NCBI GenBank assembly: GCA_021323865.1
Contig: JAJPKF010000014.1
Coordinates: 1 to 64,000 of the forward strand
Source of the DNA: Pseudomonadota bacterium
GTDB lineage: Bacteria; Chloroflexota; UBA5177; JAJPKF01
Direction: 5' to 3'
DNA: 64,000 nt
A program made the translations under genes and the position numbers. Numbering within the stretch: position 1 is the stretch's first letter; every line of letters starts with the position of its first letter. This document shows positions 8,543 to 17,667 of this stretch, piece after piece. The notes below the pieces were generated by a model that saw only the letters and a program-made list of their open reading frames with translations, was not told where the DNA came from and made no database searches.

Positions 8543-10263
8543 CAGTAGGAGGGACTGATACCGATCGAGTTGCTTGATGGGTGCTTGATCTGATGCATCC
8601 GTGGAAGGCCGGATGTTTCGAGGGCAGACTGCCGTCGAAGCGCCCCGGCATAGGGCACCAGGTAGGAGGCCAGGCTCTGTTGCCGGCGCATGTCCGATTG
8701 GATCGGTGACTGCATGCAGTCGGCGAGCACAATGCCGTCAGTGGTCGGGTAAGGCACGCCCAGCATGCGCATGACCGTCGGCGCCAGGTCAACGAGGCGT
8801 GCCGGAAAGTGAGACACGTGGCCAGCTTTGACGCCCGGACCCGCCATCACGAGTGGAATCGCTTGTGAGCCCCAGGATGGACCGCCGTGGTCCCCTTTCC
8901 AAGGTGTGAGCGTGCCGCCGGAGCCCAATGTTCCAGTCCGCTCCGGGTAAAAACACACGACATGCGGCGCGTTCTCGCCCGCCGTCGTGTGGAGCAGGTA
9001 TTGATAGGCGCGTCCCAGCGTGTCGTGGGTGGCCCGGGCGGTGTTCGGAGCGGGAAGATACGTCCTTCTCCCATTCCGATACGCCAGGTGGTAGACGGCA
9101 GTCACGTTGGGGACGTTGGCCTGCTCCACTGCATTGGCGGCGGACGCCGCCAGCCGTTCATCCGCCAGCCAGCCAAATGCCCCCGTATGCGTGTCATAGG
9201 AAACCACGGTATCCACCGTTTCCATGGCGCCCTTTATGGCATGGGGATCCACAAAACGCTCCAGCGGTGTCACCCCGTGATCACCGAGCACCATGAACAC
9301 CGTTTCGTGGAGGATGCCTGCGGATGCATACTCGTTCACCAGCTGGCCCAGCATTGCATCCGCACCCTTCATCAGGGTGCTGACCAGATTGGGAGAGCGA
9401 GGCCCGCCGTCGATGTGGGCCACCGGCCAATCCATCTCTGGCAGGTTGAGAATCATGATGCGCGGCCGTTCTTGACGGACGACCTTTAGCGCCAGCTCGC
9501 CCACCAAAGCATCCTGCTTGCCCAACGGCAGGCCGGCATAACTGCGCTGCGTAATGCCGGTTTGATTGAGCATCCAGGCCGGCAGATCATGCCCGGGGAT
9601 GCAAGTCGGCCCCCAGCCACCGGAGCCCGTGGGCTTGAAGTAGCTGATGTAGTCGGCGGCAGGTCCACCCACCGCGTCGGCGGCGTAGAACTTCTGGCCG
9701 CTGGCGGCATAGACCTTGGCCCGTGCATCGTGTCGCTTCAGATACTCGGCCATGGTTGGCGTGCCCGCGTTGGCCATCAGGACCGACAGACTGTCGGGAT
9801 CACTACCGTCGAGCGGGACCGAGTTGAACGTTGTTCCGCTCGCCGGGTCCTCCCACCAGAAGCCCAGGATGCCGCCATCCGAGGAAGGAAAGCAGCCGGA
9901 CGAGATGCTGGCGTGAGAAGCCGGAGTCACTGCTTCGAGCTGACCAACCCAGGCGCGATCGTAGTACGTGCCGCGGGTCATCAGCTGTTTGATGTTGGGG
10001 AGCTCAGTGTAGGTCAGGTAGTCGGGACGGCCGGCGTCGACGATGAGCATGACGAGGTACCTGGCACGGGGGTGAGGCCCTGGACGGTCCGGCTGGGCCG
10101 AGTGTGCCGAGACCGCGGAGCCGCAGGCGCTTAGGAAGCCTGAGGCGGCCACGGTGAGGCCCAGATTGCGGCCGCGACGCAGCACATCACGCCGCGAAAG
10201 CGGTCGCTCCATCGCCTCGACGATCAGGTCGTCGAGCGATGTTTCACGCCCAGCGCACGCCAA
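8542..10263 (-). CDS. Exported alkaline-phosphatase-superfamily phosphodiesterase (Tat/lipoprotein signal)
   Basis: A 573-residue protein. The N-terminus holds a twin-arginine-like SRRDVLRRG followed by a hydrophobic run and a lipobox-like LSACGS, so export and lipid anchoring are likely. The mature part is of the alkaline phosphatase/type I phosphodiesterase superfamily: metal-binding Asp in LIVDAGRPDYL, nucleophile region VTPASHASISSG, and later GDHGVTPL and KGDHGGPSW. An alternative start is the ATG at 10212, 18 codons in, just ahead of the Tat motif. It is coupled to the downstream LysM transglycosylase. Substrate unknown; one of three exported phosphatase-type enzymes within 13 kb. Confidence 0.85.
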   Translation of the reverse strand: MACAGRETSLDDLIVEAMERPLSRRDVLRRGRNLGLTVAASGFLSACGSAVSAHSAQPDRPGPHPRARYLVMLIVDAGRPDYLTYTELPNIKQLMTRGTYYDRAWVGQLEAVTPASHASISSGCFPSSDGGILGFWWEDPASGTTFNSVPLDGSDPDSLSVLMANAGTPTMAEYLKRHDARAKVYAASGQKFYAADAVGGPAADYISYFKPTGSGGWGPTCIPGHDLPAWMLNQTGITQRSYAGLPLGKQDALVGELALKVVRQERPRIMILNLPEMDWPVAHIDGGPRSPNLVSTLMKGADAMLGQLVNEYASAGILHETVFMVLGDHGVTPLERFVDPHAIKGAMETVDTVVSYDTHTGAFGWLADERLAASAANAVEQANVPNVTAVYHLAYRNGRRTYLPAPNTARATHDTLGRAYQYLLHTTAGENAPHVVCFYPERTGTLGSGGTLTPWKGDHGGPSWGSQAIPLVMAGPGVKAGHVSHFPARLVDLAPTVMRMLGVPYPTTDGIVLADCMQSPIQSDMRRQQSLASYLVPYAGALRRQSALETSGLPRMHQIKHPSSNSIGISPSY

Positions 10264-10302
10264 AGACGCCCTCCCAGATACGGCCTCGCCAATCTCAAAA
10301 GT

Positions 10303-10554
10303 TTACCCCCTGAACGCGTTGCCCGTCAACGTTGGGCCTAGCGCGACGGCCGGAGCAGATTGTGGGTTCACCGAACTCTGCTGACTTCGGTTCGGGGCGG
10401 GCGGCATCAATGGGCGATCGTCGCGAGATGGATCGAATTCCGGCCTTCGAGCGTCTCGAATGGCAGCCTTTACGGCCAGGTAGAGACACCAGTAGAGAAA
10501 GGTCCAGAACAGAGCGACTCCGACGATCGCCACGATAACCAAACCGCCGTTCAT
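10303..10554 (-). CDS. Small single-span membrane protein
   Basis: An 83-residue frame starting at ATG 10554, with GGGGG about 5 nt upstream. It has one strong membrane helix near the N-terminus (residues 4-27, GGLVIVAIVGVALFWTF...) and a polar, proline-rich tail with no recognised domain. It sits in the gap between the papain-like protease (ends 10643) and the phosphodiesterase (starts 10263) on the same strand, so it could belong to that transcript. No function can be assigned. A longer in-frame extension upstream runs through the protease gene and is rejected. Confidence 0.55.
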   Translation of the reverse strand: MNGGLVIVAIVGVALFWTFLYWCLYLAVKAAIRDARRPEFDPSRDDRPLMPPAPNRSQQSSVNPQSAPAVALGPTLTGNAFRG

Positions 10555-10642
10555 CGGAAACCCCCAGTCCACGCTACTCCGATTCCAGTGGTACCAAGGC
10601 TCCATTCCATCGGTCCGTTCAGTGACTCCTCCCGGGATGCGC

Positions 10643-11449
10643 TTAGGCGGCCGCCAGCTTCCCTCCCGAGCTGTCCGGGTACTGTTGAACATCGGGCGTC
10701 GAGCGCATGGTCCAGAAGTCTGAGGCCAAGCCGGAGTCCAACACGTATGCATAGGGCAGGTAGCCGTACCCACTGTCTCCCCAGGCGGCTCCCCAGGAGT
10801 TGCGGAAGGTGAACTGCTGGGTCGTATCGTCGTAGCCGACGGCACAGATTGCGTGGCCGCCCACGAATGAGTCCCCATGTGGAGGTAGCGGCACACGTCC
10901 CGTCGATGCCACTTGGGGCGACTCAAAACTGGAAAAGACACTGATCCCGAACACAAATGGATACCCCTCGGCCAGGCAGGCACGCAGATGGAGGGAGCTC
11001 TGCTGGAGTCGAAGGTAGAGGCTGACCAGATCCTTGGCGGCGTCCGAGTAGGCGTTGGCGGGTGGCTTAACCGCGTACTCGGCCGTGTTGTACGGCCAGT
11101 CAGCCTCGGGGCAGACTCCTTGTTTGTGGACAACCTTGATGCCGTCCCGGATCTGCGCTCCCGGATCACTGTTCACGGTGTTTTCGATGACCCGTTCGTT
11201 GTAGTAAACGAACAGGCGGGAGGGCGTCCAAGAGCTGGCATTCCCGGATTTGATTTCGTTGATCTGCAAAGCGCCCGCGATTGCGTTGGCCGTGCACGAG
11301 TTGAGGTGACCCTGATCGTATGGCGGCGGTGCGTTGGGCCGAAGGTCGACCTTGAGAGGCAGCTTTGGTAGCTGGGCCAACGCGGGCGTAAACTGCTTGT
11401 CGCGGGGATCCGGTAGGTCTCTCATCCAGCCGAGCGCGAGGGTAGCCAT
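10643..11449 (-). CDS. Papain-like (C1A) cysteine peptidase
   Basis: A 268-residue protein with a papain catalytic set: Gln46 in YDQGHLNSCTANA (oxyanion hole), Cys52 as nucleophile, His199 in VGGHAICAVGYDD and Asn217 in RNSWGAAWG. There is no obvious signal peptide or propeptide; the N-terminus begins MATLALGWMRDLPDPRD, typical of bacterial stand-alone C1 peptidases. The start at ATG 11449 is fixed by a strong AGGAGG 7 nt upstream, although the frame is open 37 codons further. It is probably cotranscribed with the PLC-like gene just upstream (72-nt gap). Confidence 0.9.
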   Translation of the reverse strand: MATLALGWMRDLPDPRDKQFTPALAQLPKLPLKVDLRPNAPPPYDQGHLNSCTANAIAGALQINEIKSGNASSWTPSRLFVYYNERVIENTVNSDPGAQIRDGIKVVHKQGVCPEADWPYNTAEYAVKPPANAYSDAAKDLVSLYLRLQQSSLHLRACLAEGYPFVFGISVFSSFESPQVASTGRVPLPPHGDSFVGGHAICAVGYDDTTQQFTFRNSWGAAWGDSGYGYLPYAYVLDSGLASDFWTMRSTPDVQQYPDSSGGKLAAA

Positions 11450-11520
11450 CCGCGGCCTCCTGAAGGCAGGTGATCTTGGCTCAGTATGCATCCGGACGGC
11501 CGTGCCGGTCGCGCCGAGAA

Positions 11521-12777
11521 CTAGTACCCGGGAGGCGGAGGGGTACCTGCTTGCGGGCACGTTCGAGTCGGCAGAAGCACGGGCGGCCGCGGCGTTTGGT
11601 TGTAGTTCAGCGTCTGCCCCAAGCTGGCCACGTTGCGGTTGAAGGCGGCCAGGTGGGGCAGGCTGAACTGATGTTCGATGAAGGTCAACACGGAGCGGAA
11701 GTCGTACTGGCGGTGGTCGACGAAGTGCGTTCGGCTGTATGGAGAGATGATGATCGCCGGCACTCGGGGGCCGAGACTGTAGGCGGAGATCCGAGGTGGC
11801 CTCACGTGGTCATAGAAGCCGCCATAGTCGTCCCAGGTCAGAACGATGACAGTGCTCGACCAGAATCGTGATCGCATCACGGCGTTGATGGCCTGAACAG
11901 TCCAGTTTTCACCGCGACACATGTTCGTCGGAGGATGGTCGGAAACGGTCCAGCTTGGGGTGAGCCAGGTAATCGCTGCCAGTCTTCCCCGGGAGACGTC
12001 GGAAGCAAACTGATTGTCCGGGAGCACGTTGCGACGCCACTGCGACGAGTAGCGGATGTGTCGAATGGTGTCGAGTGTCGACCAGATGTAGCCGATATTG
12101 CCGATCGGCGCCGCGTAGTACCGCCAGCTCACTCGAGCTGCGTTGGCCTCGTCGGCAAGGGTTTGTGCGTTGAAACATGGATGCTCCAAGCCGCTGCGAC
12201 CATTGGACTGCCACTTGACGTAATCCACCGGACTCCCGTCGCACCCCCACGCCCACAGCTTGGCGGGCAGATGATTCGGGTCCTCGACGGTGTTCAGGTT
12301 CTGTCCGGTAACGGTGACGAGGTGGTTAGGGAAGCTCGAGCCGATGATCGTCGAGAAGAAGTGGTCTGCGAGCGTGAAGTCGGAAGCGTAGGTCCAATAG
12401 TTGGGGATCTCTTGGCGCTCGAATTCGGAATCAGCCACGTCTCTACCGTTCTGGAAGGCAAACGGAACACTGTAGAACCGGTTCATCTTGCCGCCGTTCA
12501 TGACGACGAAGGGCGCGTTGCGAACGTGGTACAGATCGTCGTGGAGCTGGTTTGGCGTAATGGCCATGGGAACCCGGCGGTTGTCTTCCAGAGCCGTGCG
12601 CGTGCCGTCGGCTCCGGGAAACCGCCCAAACAGGTTGTCGAAGGTGTGGTTCTCTTTGATGAGAAAGATGATATGGCGGATCTTGTGGCAGCCGGCGCCT
12701 CGACAATGAGTGACCACCGGTCGCTGAGTTTCGGTCACTCGTAGTCCGACAAGTAGCGCGATACCGATGACGAGCAC
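11521..12777 (-). CDS. Exported phospholipase C/acid phosphatase-like phosphoesterase
   Basis: A 418-residue paralogue of the enzyme at the left edge, without Ig-like repeats. It has an N-terminal membrane helix ([13 protein letters not shown]), then [29 protein letters not shown] and [12 protein letters not shown], the conserved blocks of PF04185 phosphoesterases. GTG 12777 is the best visible start, but the hydrophobic helix continues in frame upstream ([10 protein letters not shown]), so the true start could be an upstream CTG overlapping the end of the FAD-subunit gene. Secreted phosphate-ester hydrolysis is the likely role; the substrate is not defined by sequence. Confidence 0.85.
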   Translation of the reverse strand: MLVIGIALLVGLRVTETQRPVVTHCRGAGCHKIRHIIFLIKENHTFDNLFGRFPGADGTRTALEDNRRVPMAITPNQLHDDLYHVRNAPFVVMNGGKMNRFYSVPFAFQNGRDVADSEFERQEIPNYWTYASDFTLADHFFSTIIGSSFPNHLVTVTGQNLNTVEDPNHLPAKLWAWGCDGSPVDYVKWQSNGRSGLEHPCFNAQTLADEANAARVSWRYYAAPIGNIGYIWSTLDTIRHIRYSSQWRRNVLPDNQFASDVSRGRLAAITWLTPSWTVSDHPPTNMCRGENWTVQAINAVMRSRFWSSTVIVLTWDDYGGFYDHVRPPRISAYSLGPRVPAIIISPYSRTHFVDHRQYDFRSVLTFIEHQFSLPHLAAFNRNVASLGQTLNYNQTPRPPVLLPTRTCPQAGTPPPPGY

Positions 12778-12854
12778 GACGCCGCCGAAGCCTGCCAGCT
12801 GCCAGCGCGTCGTGAATGCAGCTGAAGACCGAGCTCCGGTCCCGGATCCGGCGC

Positions 12855-13721
12855 TCAGGCCCGACCGATTCCCAGAGCGTCCTGAAGAGCCCGGCTGCAG
12901 GTGACGCCCGCTAGATGGCGCTTATAGTCGGCCGAACCGTTCAACTCGGACGAGGGACTCAGATCGGCTCCGGCGCCTCGTGCCGCTTGTGAGATTGTCT
13001 CGGCGGTAGGATTCCGGCCCTCCAGCGCCGATTCCACGGCGGTGGCGCGCGTGGGAATCGGGCCGACATTGGTCAAGAATACCCGGCACGCGGTGATCCG
13101 CTCATCGTCACACGTCACGCTCACGCTCGCGCCCACGATCGCCCAGTCGCACATACGTCGCCGGAACTTCACATAGTGCTGTGCCGGCGGGGTCGAGGGG
13201 ATCGGCAGGCTGATATGAGTAAGGATCTCGTCCTCACTCAAGGCGGTCTCGAAGATGTCGCGAAAGAACTCGGTCGCCGGCACAGTTCGCTCTCCTCGAG
13301 GAGAGGCGAGATGGAGGCTGGCATCCAGGCAGCATATGACGGCCGGCATATCTCCCGCCGGATCAGCGTGAGCTATCGCGCCTCCAATCGTCCCTCGGTT
13401 ACGCACTTGTGCGTCACCCACCAGTCCGGCCGCTTGCGCGAGGATGGGCGCATGCTCATGGAGCAAGGGCGACCCTTCCAGGTCGACGTACCGGGTCATG
13501 GCGCCAATCACGAGGCGTCCATCACCCGCCTGGATGCCCCGCAGATCCGGCACGCGTCGCAGATCAACCAACACGCCGGGGGCCGCCAGGCGGAGCTTCA
13601 TCAGGGGCAGCAAACTGTGCCCGCCCGCCAAGATCTTGGGATCAGCGCTCCGATTGTCCAGAAGACGGAGGGCTTCTTTGAGACTGGTAGGCGCGGCGTA
13701 GTCGAACGGAGCCGGGGTCAT
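12855..13721 (-). CDS. coxM: FAD-binding medium subunit of a xanthine/CO dehydrogenase-type enzyme
   Basis: A 288-residue protein with the FAD-binding PCMH signatures of molybdenum hydroxylase medium subunits: [16 protein letters not shown] near residues 30-46 and [18 protein letters not shown] in the middle, followed by the CO-dehydrogenase flavoprotein C-terminal domain. In the family it passes electrons from the Fe-S subunit to an acceptor. It starts 1 nt after the 2Fe-2S subunit's stop, so the two form one operon. The catalytic molybdenum subunit (CoxL/XdhB-like) is not downstream or anywhere in the window. The symbol reflects family likeness; substrate (CO, purine or aldehyde) cannot be told without the large subunit. 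Confidence 0.85.
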   Translation of the reverse strand: MTPAPFDYAAPTSLKEALRLLDNRSADPKILAGGHSLLPLMKLRLAAPGVLVDLRRVPDLRGIQAGDGRLVIGAMTRYVDLEGSPLLHEHAPILAQAAGLVGDAQVRNRGTIGGAIAHADPAGDMPAVICCLDASLHLASPRGERTVPATEFFRDIFETALSEDEILTHISLPIPSTPPAQHYVKFRRRMCDWAIVGASVSVTCDDERITACRVFLTNVGPIPTRATAVESALEGRNPTAETISQAARGAGADLSPSSELNGSADYKRHLAGVTCSRALQDALGIGRA

Positions 13722-13722
13722 G

Positions 13723-14208
13723 CTAAGCCGCGGGCACCGAGCCGGACCGGTCCAGGGCCTCGGCCGCAGCCTGGACGCTCCGGATGATGTTCACGTACCC
13801 GGTACAGCGGCAGAGGTTGCCCTCCAGCCCTCGCTTGATCTCCTCCTCGCTTGGACGCGGAGTGCGGTCGAGCAGAGCCACCGCAGCCATGATCATGCCG
13901 GGTGTGCAGAAGCCGCATTGCAGACCATGATTGTCCCAGAACGCTTCCTGCACCGGATGCATCTGACTGCCACTTGCAAGCCCCTCTATGGTGGTGATGG
14001 CACAGCCGTCTGCCTGAACAGCCAGGAGCGTGCACGACTTGACGGCGTCCCCGTCGAGCAGGATGGTGCAGGCCCCACAGTTGGAAGTGTCACAGCCGAT
14101 GTGGGTGCCGGTGCGTCCCAGGTGGTCTCGCAGCAGATGCACCAGCAGAAGACGTGGCTCGACGTCGATCTCCTGGCGTTCCCCGTTCACCGTGAGCGCG
14201 ATCCGCAT
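13723..14208 (-). CDS. coxS: 2Fe-2S small subunit of a xanthine/CO dehydrogenase-type enzyme
   Basis: A 161-residue protein with both 2Fe-2S clusters of the family. The plant-ferredoxin-type cluster uses Cys39, 44, 47 and 59 ([10 protein letters not shown] ... SC). The C-terminal helical cluster uses Cys98, 101, 133 and 135 (QCGFC ... LCRC). It moves electrons from the molybdenum site to FAD. The stop is directly followed by the FAD-subunit start. The 5' side faces a divergent small ORF at 14244, so the shared promoter region is only about 35 nt. Confidence 0.92.
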   Translation of the reverse strand: MRIALTVNGERQEIDVEPRLLLVHLLRDHLGRTGTHIGCDTSNCGACTILLDGDAVKSCTLLAVQADGCAITTIEGLASGSQMHPVQEAFWDNHGLQCGFCTPGMIMAAVALLDRTPRPSEEEIKRGLEGNLCRCTGYVNIIRSVQAAAEALDRSGSVPAA

Positions 14209-14243
14209 CCTCAGATTCTAGCGACACCCTCATAAAATGAACG

Positions 14244-14417
14244 GTGGTCGGAGGTGACGCTTCGCCGCATTGTCCGAGCGAGCCGAGAGCCCCGTCGTCC
14301 GGCTCTGGTCGTGCCTCAGTCCGGGACTATGCCACGACCGTCATCCTGGTCGTCGCGCTCGCTGCGGGGTGTGTATTGATAGCCTGGATGGTTGGCGCGG
14401 TCAACTTACCGATCTAG
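14244..14417 (+). CDS. Small single-pass membrane protein upstream of E1-alpha
   Basis: A 57-codon frame from GTG 14244 to TAG 14415-14417. The first 29 residues are polar. Residues 30-52 form a convincing membrane helix (TTVILVVALAAGCVLIAWM) followed by VGAVNLPI. GGAGG falls just inside the frame, so the start may instead lie slightly elsewhere. It ends 12 nt before the TTG start of the E1-alpha gene on the same strand. No family is recognised; the helix is the main reason to consider it real. Confidence 0.4.
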   Translation: MVGGDASPHCPSEPRAPSSGSGRASVRDYATTVILVVALAAGCVLIAWMVGAVNLPI

Positions 14418-14429
14418 GGGAGACAGACC

Positions 14430-15431
14430 TTGGCAACGGCTCTGGCAGGCGAATCAACCGCCGTCCTGGACCGGGACGATCTGGTGGCCATGTACTACTA
14501 CATGACGCTGACTCGCTCCCTCGAAGACCGGGTTCGTAACCTCTACCTCCAAGGCAAATTGGTGGGGGCCGTGTACCGTAGCCTCGGCCAGGAAGGCACC
14601 GCCGTAGCCTCGGCGTACGCCCTGGAAGATGGCGACTATATTGCGCCGCTCATTCGGGATCTCGGCGCCTCGATCGTCCGTGGTGTGCCCATCGATCGCA
14701 TCTTCGGCCAGTGGCTCGGGCGAGTTTCGGGACCAAGCTCAGGACGTGACGGCAACCTGCACTTCGGCTATGTGGAACGAGGCGTCCTCACGCCCATAAG
14801 CATGCTGGGAGCCACTATCCCACTCTGTTGTGGCGTGGCTCTCGCGGCCAAGCGACGCGGAGACTATCGGGTAGTCCTCGCTTACATCGGAGACGGCGGC
14901 ACCAACACCGGGGACTTTCATGAGGGAGTGAACTTCGCCGCGACGCTGAAGCTTCCCCTCGTGGTGCTCGTCGAAAACAACGGCTTTGCCTACTCGACCC
15001 CCACCGAGAAGCAGTTCGTAGTCAAGAATCTTGCCATTCGGGCGAAGGCCTATGGGATCCCGGGTGAGGTGGTCGACGGGAATGACGTGGTTGCCGTCAA
15101 TGCCGTCACGCGCAAGGCGGTCCGCCGAGCTCGGGCCGGACAGGGTCCGACGCTTATTGAGGCCAAGACGTTCCGCATGCGGGGACACGCGGAGCACGAC
15201 GATGCGTTCTACGTGCCCAAGCATCTGCTGGAGGAATGGGCCGCACGGGACCCAATCGCGCTCTTGGACGCGCGATTGACCCAATCAGGTTCCTGGCGCG
15301 ACGGTGAGCGAGAGCGGATCATCGAACGCGTCAAGCGTGAGCTGGATACGGCCGTAGGCGCCGCCGAGCAAGCGGCCGCGCCGGACCCTGAGACACAGCA
15401 GCAGGGAGTCTACGCCAGCCCGATGGAGTGA
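14430..15431 (+). CDS. Thiamine-diphosphate dehydrogenase E1 component, alpha subunit
   Basis: A 333-residue E1-alpha of the pyruvate/acetoin/branched-chain 2-oxoacid dehydrogenase type. The ThDP-Mg binding motif GDGGTN...VENN spans about residues 154-184, preceded by the substrate-region run GRDGNLHF (about 105-112) and followed by EAKTFRMRGHAEHDD, typical of AcoA/PdhA. TTG 14430 has AGGGGAG about 8 nt upstream. E1-alpha normally works as a heterotetramer with E1-beta and feeds an E2 lipoyl transferase; neither is downstream, where the next gene runs the other way. Specificity is therefore unassigned. Confidence 0.88.
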   Translation: MATALAGESTAVLDRDDLVAMYYYMTLTRSLEDRVRNLYLQGKLVGAVYRSLGQEGTAVASAYALEDGDYIAPLIRDLGASIVRGVPIDRIFGQWLGRVSGPSSGRDGNLHFGYVERGVLTPISMLGATIPLCCGVALAAKRRGDYRVVLAYIGDGGTNTGDFHEGVNFAATLKLPLVVLVENNGFAYSTPTEKQFVVKNLAIRAKAYGIPGEVVDGNDVVAVNAVTRKAVRRARAGQGPTLIEAKTFRMRGHAEHDDAFYVPKHLLEEWAARDPIALLDARLTQSGSWRDGERERIIERVKRELDTAVGAAEQAAAPDPETQQQGVYASPME

Positions 15432-15452
15432 CGCGCCGAGGGAGCCCCCGCC

Positions 15453-16547
15453 TCAGAGCAGGATCAGCTCCTTGGGGAAGGCGTTGAGGACTCGCACGCC
15501 GTCCTCGGTCACCACAACCGTGTCTTCGATGCGGACGCCGAAGCTTCCCGATTGATATACGCCCGGCTCTACAGTGACGACCATGCCCGGTTCGAGGAGC
15601 AGTTGGTTCCCGCCAATCACGTATGGCTCCTCGTGTCCGTCGAGCCCCAATCCGTGGCCGGTGCGATGGATGAACAATGGCCCCATCCCTCCGTCCTCGA
15701 TGACGTCTCTGGCCGCGCGATCCACGTCTCCTGCCTTGGTGCCGGGTCGAACCGCGTGAAGGCCTGCCGCTTGGGCACGTCGAACCAGCTCGTATGCCTG
15801 CGTCAGCTCCCGCCCTGCCGGACCGACCGAGAACGTACGGGTGATGTCCGAGAAGTACCCTTCCAACCGGCCCCCGCAGTCGACCACCAGCGCATCACCT
15901 GATTTGACCCGCCGATCTCCGGGCCGGTGGTGTGGAGACGCGCCGTTTGGTCCCGAGGCAATGATGGCACCCGGTTGTTCCAAACCCTCATCCTCGAGCA
16001 ATCGTCTGAGATGACCCGAGAGATCGTGTTCGCTGGCCCCTTTCACCGGTTGGCGAATGAAGACTTCGAGTGCCCGGTCGGTCCTGCGAGCCGCCTCCGC
16101 AAGCAGCTCCACCTCCGCTGCATCCTTTCGCATCCGTAGCGGCGAGATGACTGGTGATGCGTGAACGAATCGGGCCTCGGGCATCGCTTCCTGCAGACCG
16201 AGCAGTGGTCGAGCCCAGGCCTGATCGCTAATCGCGACATGGTGCGACTCTCCACGGGTCCGTATCGCGTCTGCAGTGAGCGAGTAGACGTCGTCGTGCT
16301 CGCCGTACGCGATGACGTCCAGAACGTCTCTGAGGTCCGGAAGCGCCCGGGCCTCGAAGAGTGCCATTACGAGAGCGGGTTTGCCGCTTCGGAAGACAAG
16401 GAGAAAGACGGGACGCTCAGTTGGAGTCGAACGGTGGCCGGTCAGATAGGCCAGATCTGCGCCGGGGGTGATGACGACCAGATCCTGCTCGGAGAGGCTC
16501 TGACGGAGGCTTGAGAGACGGCATGCGTATGGCAGTTGGTCGCCCAC
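15453..16547 (-). CDS. M24-family Xaa-Pro aminopeptidase/dipeptidase
   Basis: A 364-residue pita-bread-fold metallopeptidase. The N-terminal creatinase-like domain (1-130) is followed by the catalytic domain, with metal ligands expected at Asp in VVDCGG, Asp in SDITRTF, His in HRTGHGLGLDGHEEP, Glu in VEPGVYQ and Glu in RIEDTVVV. It should remove residues before proline or cleave Xaa-Pro dipeptides in the cytoplasm. The GTG start lies 4 nt after the transglycosylase stop, and it is the last gene of a compact minus-strand run that begins with hutH. Confidence 0.9.
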   Translation of the reverse strand: MGDQLPYACRLSSLRQSLSEQDLVVITPGADLAYLTGHRSTPTERPVFLLVFRSGKPALVMALFEARALPDLRDVLDVIAYGEHDDVYSLTADAIRTRGESHHVAISDQAWARPLLGLQEAMPEARFVHASPVISPLRMRKDAAEVELLAEAARRTDRALEVFIRQPVKGASEHDLSGHLRRLLEDEGLEQPGAIIASGPNGASPHHRPGDRRVKSGDALVVDCGGRLEGYFSDITRTFSVGPAGRELTQAYELVRRAQAAGLHAVRPGTKAGDVDRAARDVIEDGGMGPLFIHRTGHGLGLDGHEEPYVIGGNQLLLEPGMVVTVEPGVYQSGSFGVRIEDTVVVTEDGVRVLNAFPKELILL

Positions 16548-16550
16548 CCG

Positions 16551-17639
16551 CTAGGCCGCGGGGATTACGGCAGGCAATGGATCGCTGGATCCTCCAAGGG
16601 GCCAGAGCGGATCGGCCACGGGATCCTTCGAAGCCATGGGGCGACAGCCGCCGGACGGATCACAGCCGTCGGGAATGGCCAGCTGGCCCCGTGGAGGGCG
16701 GGTCGATACATGCGGATGGAGGTGATGCAAGTGATGGTGGCGTCGGAAGCGTTGCACAGATCGCTGGAACGCGTTGCGGGCCCCGGCCGAAAGGGGATGC
16801 TTCGAGTACCTTTCGTACAGGTATTGGACGACGACCACGTAGTCCTGGGTTTCCTGATATGGAGGTACGCCTCCGTAGCTGTTCACCGCTCCAGGGCCGG
16901 CGTTGTAGGCGGCGAGAGCCAGGCGCCAGGTGCCAAACTCTTGCTTGAAGCCCGCGAGCATGGAGGCGCCCACGTCCACATTCTTGGCCGGATCCCACGG
17001 GCCATGGAGAATCTGCATCAGCCCTCGGGCATCGCTTCCGGAATTCCAGGCAAGCGGATCACCTCCCGACTCCACGGTCATGACCGCCGCGATCATGTCC
17101 GCGGGAATGCCGTTGGCTCGAGCAGCCGGAAGCATGAGGTAGGCCCACCGACGGACCGCCGGTGGCATTGTTCCGTTGCCCGGTAGCCGCCCCTCTGCCT
17201 GCAGATCTGCCACGGTAGGCAGGGAGACAGAGGGTGGCGCTGGATTGCTCGGCGTCGATGAGCCGGTGCTGGGATGGCTGGGGTGCTGCCCCCCGGTTCG
17301 GTGCGGATGAGTGCCGCCGTGGTGGTGGTGATGAAACCCGCCCGAGTGGTGCGGTATGGTCGTCGGTCGAGCCGTTGGTGTTGGCTTCACCCGCGTGGGA
17401 ATGCTGGTCGGGCTTGGGGTTGGGGGGCTTGTAGCCGTGGGTGACGGGCTTGCAGGTGGCGTGACCGTCACCGTCGTCGGGGTCACCACGACCGTGGGGG
17501 TCGCGTGTGGGTCCTGGGTTCCAGGCGTACCTTTCGGCGATCCGGCGGCCGAGACCGCCGGCGTTCCCAGGCCTGCCACACACAGGAGCCCGAGCATGCA
17601 GGTCAGTACGGCGGGCGAGAAGCGAAATGGTTTGCGCAT
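16551..17639 (-). CDS. Secreted lytic transglycosylase with Pro/Thr/His-rich linker
   Basis: A 362-residue protein starting at ATG 17639. It has a signal peptide (to about AAG at 33), a low-complexity Thr/Pro/Ser linker (40-140) with a histidine cluster HHHHHGGTHPHR (103-114), and a C-terminal SLT domain (about 160-290). Catalytic Glu190 is in MTVESGGDP, followed by GLMQI and the AAYNAGPGAV motif. A second histidine-rich stretch (HHHLHHLHPH) follows the domain. The linker probably spans the cell wall; the His clusters could bind metal ions. The frame is open another 94 codons upstream, but that part overlaps the phosphoesterase gene. Confidence 0.88.
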   Translation of the reverse strand: MRKPFRFSPAVLTCMLGLLCVAGLGTPAVSAAGSPKGTPGTQDPHATPTVVVTPTTVTVTPPASPSPTATSPPTPSPTSIPTRVKPTPTARPTTIPHHSGGFHHHHHGGTHPHRTGGQHPSHPSTGSSTPSNPAPPSVSLPTVADLQAEGRLPGNGTMPPAVRRWAYLMLPAARANGIPADMIAAVMTVESGGDPLAWNSGSDARGLMQILHGPWDPAKNVDVGASMLAGFKQEFGTWRLALAAYNAGPGAVNSYGGVPPYQETQDYVVVVQYLYERYSKHPLSAGARNAFQRSVQRFRRHHHLHHLHPHVSTRPPRGQLAIPDGCDPSGGCRPMASKDPVADPLWPLGGSSDPLPAVIPAA

Positions 17640-17667
17640 GATGTCGTGCGACCCCAGCGAGTCTGGA

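Noticed and set aside
17300-17350. Repetitive His/Gly codons (possible tandem repeat)
   Set aside because: Simple low-complexity coding sequence of the transglycosylase linker, not a CRISPR or regulatory repeat.
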